A stretch of DNA of 59,183 bases from Chitinivibrionales bacterium. GTDB taxonomy: Bacteria > Fibrobacterota > Chitinivibrionia > Chitinivibrionales > JANQEN01. The stretch spans positions 1 through 59,183 of the forward strand of contig JANQEN010000033.1 in assembly GCA_028278335.1 (NCBI GenBank), written 5' to 3'. Under the pieces are notes generated by a model. It worked only from the letters and a program-made list of their open reading frames with translations. It was not told where the DNA came from and searched no databases. Both the position numbers and the translations under genes were made by a program. Below, piece by piece: positions 55,471 through 59,183 of the stretch. Positions within the stretch are counted from its first letter, which is position 1. Each line of letters starts with the position of its first letter.

Positions 55471-55630
55471 AAAACCACCCTTATTAAATAATGATATTTA
55501 GTGTTAATGCATTTTTTTCTGCTTAAAAGGACTCAGTACCACCCCACCAGTCCTATTCTATTATATAGTACATTAATAAATTTATCAATAAACCGATTAA
55601 ATTGCCAAAAAAAAAGCTCTTAGTGCACAG

Positions 55631-55680
55631 AAATAAAAAACCACCGGATACTTGTTGGGGGACAACAATGTATTCGGTGG
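55631..55680 (-). terminator. C-rich-loop hairpin with U-tract, unit A
   Basis: CCACCG/CGGTGG, ATAC/GTAT and TTGTTG/CAACAA form a long stem (55641-55680) with a five-base loop reading UCCCC on the minus strand. It is followed on that strand by UUUUUUAUUU. The motif TAATAGAGATGAAAG lies at 55704-55718 (plus-strand reading). Confidence 0.7.
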
Positions 55681-55932
55681 CAATTCAAGTAAGTAGTAGT
55701 AAGTAATAGAGATGAAAGTGATTTTACATAAGCTTTACATAAAAGTGGTAAAAGGGAAATTACCTGTTTACAAGGCTATAGTACTTGCACCCCTATCATA
55801 ATTAAACATAATAAATATTGGTCCTAATTACCATCGGATTAAACTAACAATATTTATGGTTATAATATATTAATATATTAATAATTGTGACATAATTCGA
55901 ATCTGTATTGAAATGGATCATAGTAAGTAGGA

Positions 55933-55984
55933 TAAAAAAAAGAGCCACAGGAGTAACGAGGGGGCCGTTGTTAATTCCTGTGGC
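55933..55984 (-). terminator. C-rich-loop hairpin with U-tract, unit B
   Basis: GCCACAGGA (55944-55952) pairs with TCCTGTGGC (55976-55984). The inner AACG/CGTT closes a loop reading GCCCCCT on the minus strand. Eight U follow on that strand after a short UC. The same 15-base TAATAGAGATGAAAG is at 55993-56007. Confidence 0.72.
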
Positions 55985-56137
55985 CAGAGTAGTAATAGAG
56001 ATGAAAGCTTTATGTACGGGAAGGCAAAAATTCACCTGCCCTCACATGTTAATTAAGATAACAAATAAATTTGCTATTACCAATGTAAATAATTTAAAGA
56101 AAATTAATAAAATGATATATTAATATACTTTTGAAGG

Positions 56138-56186
56138 AAAAAAACCGCAGGAATCGTCGAGGGCCTTTGACTAAAACCTGCGGTTT
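56138..56186 (-). terminator. C-rich-loop hairpin with U-tract, unit C
   Basis: AACCGCAGG (56144-56152) pairs with CCTGCGGTT (56178-56186). The apical part reads GGCCCTCGA on the minus strand, very like unit B. A U-tract follows on the minus strand. Confidence 0.72.
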
Positions 56187-56411
56187 TGTGCGAAAATTGA
56201 GTACGTTCATACAGAAAGTATCAATCTCCCACCCACATTGTATCAAAATAGTCAAAAAATCATAATGTAACCACCAAATAAAAATTAATGTATAAAAAGT
56301 TATGATATAATTTTAAATTGTTATACAAAAAAATAGAGTGATATATGAACTCAATTTATTTGGCTTAAAAGTATGATACAGAAATTGTGAGCTGGGTTTT
56401 GTCGCGGGGAA

Positions 56412-56470
56412 TAAAAAAAGGCACTACAGAGTTTTTGGTGGGGGGCCTAGAAAGCAAACCCTGCAGCGCC
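56412..56470 (-). terminator. C-rich-loop hairpin with U-tract, unit D
   Basis: The arms 56420-56434 and 56456-56470 pair with three regularly spaced A-C mismatches on the plus strand. On the minus strand each becomes a G-U pair, giving an unbroken 15-bp stem. The loop contains GGCCCCCC and the stem is followed by seven U on the minus strand. Confidence 0.7.
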
Positions 56471-56497
56471 GGTAGTAAGTAGCAAAGAAGGAATTAC

Positions 56498-56520
56498 GTA
56501 TCATCTAAATTGCATGATAC
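56498..56520. promoter_or_regulatory. Dyad operator candidate 1
   Basis: GTATCAT-CTAAATTGC-ATGATAC is a perfect 7-bp inverted repeat. Further GTATGATAC words occur at 56371-56379 and TATGATAT at 56301-56308. Confidence 0.5.
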
Positions 56521-56592
56521 AAATTCAAAACTTTTATTTCAAAACAAATTTTTTCCAAGGGTCCATAGTATTCTTGAAAACTGGCTATTTAA

Positions 56593-56617
56593 TTTGTATC
56601 ATAAAATATAATACAAA
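56593..56617. promoter_or_regulatory. Dyad operator candidate 2, overlapping a TATAAT box
   Basis: TTTGTATCATA-AAA-TATAATACAAA is an inverted repeat of 11-bp arms with one mismatch. TATAAT inside it could be a -10 element, so a bound protein would block transcription. It lies about 165 bases upstream of the TIGR02147-like gene. Confidence 0.5.
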
Positions 56618-56782
56618 AAAAATAAAATTGCCATAATTATTAAAAAAAATTTAAGTATACCTTAACCAGGGAGGTTTTTTTTGGGTGCCCTTGCATATCC
56701 AACTCACCTATTATCAATAACTTTGCGCTATAATCAATGTTTCTTATTACTCTAAAAAAAATTTAGTTATTTTATATATATT

Positions 56783-57637
56783 ATGGAGAGCATTTTTAAA
56801 TACAACAATTATCGCCACTTTATTCGTGATTACTATCACTTAAAAAAGAGAACAACCGGTTATTTTACCTATCGTTATTTTGCACAACGTGCTGGATTTA
56901 GCTCACCAGTCTTTATAAAGCTCGTTATTGAGGGAAAATCACGATTGAGCGATAAAAGTATTGAAAAGCTTTGCCATGCTATGGACCTTTCCAAATCTGA
57001 GCAAGACTACTTTACCAATCTAGTTTGGTTCAATCAAGCAAAAACTGCGGAAAAAAAGCATTCCTATTTAGAAAAACTGCGAGAGTTAAATCAAAAATAT
57101 TGTGCAGAGGTTTTGGAAACCGATAAATTTGATTTTTATTCAAGATGGTACTATAGTGTATTACGAGAAATTGCACCCAATGTTAAAGAAGATATTGATA
57201 TTGAGCAGCTTGGCTCGTTGCTACTTCCTCCGTTAAAAAAACGAGAAACCAAAAAAGCGCTTGATCGTTTAGCTCAGCTTGGGCTTTTAATTAAAGATGA
57301 ACAAGGATCCTATAGTCAAGCAAGAAAACTGATCTCTACCGGATCAGAGGTGGAGTCCCTTGCGGTACGAGACCTTCATACCCAAATGGCTGAATGTGCA
57401 AAACGGGCTATTGAGCAAGTTCCCAAAGAGGAGCGGGATGTTTCTGGTTTAACCATGGGTATGTCAAAGAAGAGCTATGATCATATCATGAAAGAGTTGG
57501 CTCTCTTTCGTCAAAACATTGTCCGTATTATTGCTGAAGATACTGAGCCAGTAGAGCGTGTGTACCGATTGAATCTTCAACTTTTTCCTCTCAGTAAAGA
57601 TCTCAAAAGCGCCCGGGAGGATAAAAGTGAATCCTAG
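56783..57637 (+). CDS. TIGR02147-like putative DNA-binding regulator
   Basis: 284 residues, soluble. The opening (IFKYNNYRHFIRDYYHLKKRTTGYFTYRYFAQRAGFSSPVF...LVIEGKSRLS, then a DLSKSEQDYFTNLVWFNQA segment) is the hallmark of TIGR02147/DUF4423 proteins, abundant in Fibrobacterota. The first 70 residues resemble an HTH module. The remainder (about 120-260) is a conserved helical region including LLIKDEQGSYSQARKLISTG and a VSGLTMGMSKKSYDHIMKEL motif. These proteins are thought to be regulators, but no member's target is known to me. It overlaps the next gene by 11 bases, and GTATCATA dyads lie upstream. Confidence 0.85.
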   Translation: MESIFKYNNYRHFIRDYYHLKKRTTGYFTYRYFAQRAGFSSPVFIKLVIEGKSRLSDKSIEKLCHAMDLSKSEQDYFTNLVWFNQAKTAEKKHSYLEKLRELNQKYCAEVLETDKFDFYSRWYYSVLREIAPNVKEDIDIEQLGSLLLPPLKKRETKKALDRLAQLGLLIKDEQGSYSQARKLISTGSEVESLAVRDLHTQMAECAKRAIEQVPKEERDVSGLTMGMSKKSYDHIMKELALFRQNIVRIIAEDTEPVERVYRLNLQLFPLSKDLKSAREDKSES

Positions 57638-59075
57638 CATCAGTTCAATGAAAAGGTATGTTGACACATGGGCAATGATGATTCTTCTTAATATTATCAT
57701 AGTAATCAACCTGAATTGTGGCATTGGTACCATTGCCGGTGGTGTGAGTGAGGAAACTAATGCCCGTGTTTCTGGGAAAGTTTTTGATGCAAAGGGTAAG
57801 GCCTTAGCCGGTGCAGAGGTGGTGCTCCGCAGATTGATGCTATCCTCAACAGGTGACACAATCCTTTCTGAGAAAAAAACCTTTACCAATGATACGGGCA
57901 GCTTCTTTTTTGATACTGTTTCTGATGGGAAATACGCACTCCTCTGTTTTACAGCAGACGAGCAATATGGTATTAAGTCAAAAGTAGCCTTAAGAGCTTT
58001 TGATACACTGCGTGGCTTATCAGTGACAGCAGTTTCACCTACCGTACTCAAAGGGCGAATACTCCTACCGGACACGCTATCTCATAGGGTTGTTAGGGTG
58101 GGTGTTCCAGGTATGAACAAAGCAATACCAGTAGATGGCAATGGATTTTATCGAATTGACTCTGTTCCTATTGGTCAATATGATATTGCCTATTATCAAG
58201 ATGGTGTAGTAAACTTACTTCCCCTTTTAACAAAAGAATCAGGCAAGGATACTACCTTTATCAAAGATGTTCGATTGCACAACGATAGTAATGGTGCTGC
58301 AATGCCCTATGCCTATTTTCCTACGACTGTTGCTAAAAGTTATAGTATTGTTCCCATTGAGTACAAACCAACCAATGAGCCGACCTGGTACTACGGAAAT
58401 GATTTTGACGCTGTGACCTACTTCCGCGGTGTAGGTGATTCCTTGACACAGTACACTCCTCACATTGTTCAGGTGCTGTATGTGGCACAAACAACTTCGG
58501 GGATCAATTTAGATGATCAAACAATGATTGCATACTTAGAAAAGCAAACTTTTACTGTTTTTGTAGTTGATGACAATGCTGTGACCATTGCTGATTCAAT
58601 TGGTATTGATTGTATCTACCTATCCTATACTGCTGAGCATGTGGGCACCCAAGGGGTATTTAGGGATGCTCCGATTCCAGTTATTGTAAGTCAACGCAAC
58701 GCTTATATGAATATGAAATTAGTAGATCCACCAAACATTGGGATTTCACCAAATAGGACAACCGTTGAAGTTACTAATAGTGCTCACCCTATTGCCGCTG
58801 GATTGCAGGGAGAGATTACCATTCAAAATGCAGAGGCAACCTATACCTTTGGTAAACCATTACAAAGTGCTGAAATGGTAATAATTGATCACCTATCTCC
58901 GGAGTATGGCCATCTCTTTGTTTATGAGCCTGGTGATGCCTTGGTGGGCATGAGAGCACCAGCTAAACGGGTCCTCTTCTTTGCAGCTGAGAATACCGCT
59001 TCCACCTTTAATGATCTAGGCTGGCAGCTCTATTTAGCAACATTTCAATGGGCCTTAACCCAGATTATGCAATAG
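57627..59075 (+). CDS. Envelope protein with carboxypeptidase-regulatory-like domain and GATase-like C-terminal domain
   Basis: GTG start at 57627 with GGGAGG at normal distance, overlapping the regulator gene. 482 residues. A hydrophobic N-terminal helix ends in INLNCG (about 24-33), a possible but non-ideal lipobox. A carboxypeptidase-regulatory-like domain follows (about 48-105, VSGKVFDAKGKALAGAEVVL), then a second similar beta unit (about 130-190). The C-terminal part (about 285-480) has HIVQVLYVAQTTSGINLDD, CIYLSYTAEHVGTQGVFRDAPIPVIV, SAHPIAAGLQG and KRVLFFAAEN, resembling a class-I GATase/ThuA-like fold without an obvious catalytic triad. Paired TIGR02147-envelope genes recur in this phylum, suggesting a signalling couple. 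The last codons lie inside a repeat copy. Confidence 0.78.
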   Translation: MNPSISSMKRYVDTWAMMILLNIIIVINLNCGIGTIAGGVSEETNARVSGKVFDAKGKALAGAEVVLRRLMLSSTGDTILSEKKTFTNDTGSFFFDTVSDGKYALLCFTADEQYGIKSKVALRAFDTLRGLSVTAVSPTVLKGRILLPDTLSHRVVRVGVPGMNKAIPVDGNGFYRIDSVPIGQYDIAYYQDGVVNLLPLLTKESGKDTTFIKDVRLHNDSNGAAMPYAYFPTTVAKSYSIVPIEYKPTNEPTWYYGNDFDAVTYFRGVGDSLTQYTPHIVQVLYVAQTTSGINLDDQTMIAYLEKQTFTVFVVDDNAVTIADSIGIDCIYLSYTAEHVGTQGVFRDAPIPVIVSQRNAYMNMKLVDPPNIGISPNRTTVEVTNSAHPIAAGLQGEITIQNAEATYTFGKPLQSAEMVIIDHLSPEYGHLFVYEPGDALVGMRAPAKRVLFFAAENTASTFNDLGWQLYLATFQWALTQIMQ

Positions 59076-59183
59076 GAAGTAGTACAGAAGCACACCACGA
59101 CTTTGACCGGATGTACGCTTGGGAAGTAGCCTGTAATCCTATGCCCATTAAGACTTTCAGGTTTTTTTTATAGAGAATAACTT
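59055..59183 (+). repeat. 174-bp-type element, truncated by the window end
   Basis: TTAACCCAGATTATGCAATA matches the inverted-repeat end at 47675-47694 in reverse complement. After about 45 bases there are roughly 40 bases with no counterpart, then CCCATTAAGACTTTCAGG matches again. The stop codon of the 57627 gene lies within the terminal repeat. Confidence 0.78.

Larger units (their letters stand above)
55471..56782. other. 1.3-kb gene-free region with repeated structured units
   Basis: No convincing protein gene. It holds the four hairpins listed separately, AT-rich spacers (ATTAATATATTAATA types, possible promoters) and a cluster of GTATCAT/ATGATAC words near 56301-56617. Small plus-strand frames starting ATGAAAG follow hairpins A and B, at 55713 and 56002. 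They are 30-40 codons long and were not called. Confidence 0.6.

Noticed and set aside
55713..56123. Two short plus-strand ORFs starting ATGAAAG after hairpins A and B
   Set aside because: The products share nothing beyond the first two residues, codon content is AT-driven, and the U-tracts place the structured units on the minus strand.

Overview
The window is AT-leaning bacterial DNA carrying almost entirely accessory content: secreted proteins, a polymorphic-toxin locus, a mobile element, toxin-antitoxin pairs and dense intergenic repeats. No rRNA, tRNA, ribosomal or core metabolic gene was seen. The best lineage hint is the 56783-57637 gene, which looks like the TIGR02147 family typical of Fibrobacterota (Fibrobacter, Chitinivibrio). 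Several exported enzymes end in T9SS/FlgD-type C-terminal sorting modules, which fits that phylum. This placement is an inference; no species is claimed.

Layout. (1) 152-5679: a secreted subtilisin-like protease, an SRPBCC protein on the minus strand, and a possible injection-system cargo or toxin. (2) 5847-9428: a three-gene polysaccharide export set (Wza-like, Wzz/CpsC-like, CpsD-like tyrosine kinase) with no glycosyltransferase, flippase or polymerase beside it. (3) 9429-12971: repeats, a DUF6261-like gene, a 12-unit 43-bp tandem array and a terminator with no gene in front of it. (4) 13093-35189: about 22 kb of co-directional genes that look like a split Rhs/SpvB locus. In order: a LamG/InlB-repeat surface protein, a YD-repeat protein, an OmpH/Skp-like protein, a lipoprotein, a 2013-aa SpvB-like protein, a 2476-aa multidomain adhesin, an LRR-Rhs-core protein with a variable C-terminus, and a small likely immunity gene. 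(5) 35190-42240: a candidate mobile element with an MT-A70 methylase, a serine recombinase, a Rep-like protein, a P-loop ATPase and two tyrosine recombinases. (6) 42343-43295: an orphan Rhs tip plus a membrane immunity candidate. (7) 43320-47750: repeats interleaved with hicBA, a RelE/ParE pair, gene debris and a 22-bp iteron array. (8) 47890-55470: two GH26-like enzymes and a gingipain-type (C25) protease, all minus strand. (9) 55471-56782: four hairpins with U-tracts on the minus strand and C-rich loops, and a cluster of GTATCATA dyads. (10) 56783-59075: the TIGR02147-like gene overlapping a gene for a carboxypeptidase-regulatory-like envelope protein.

How it may work together. The Rhs operon reads as a modular secreted or surface apparatus whose toxic tip and immunity gene are exchangeable. 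The active tip (34.8 kb) and an orphan tip (42.3 kb) are separated by the mobile element. The intergenic repeats fall into several families, and two nested insertions can be read against intact sister copies. The window starts and ends inside copies of one 174-bp-type element, so it may be a contig that broke at repeats.
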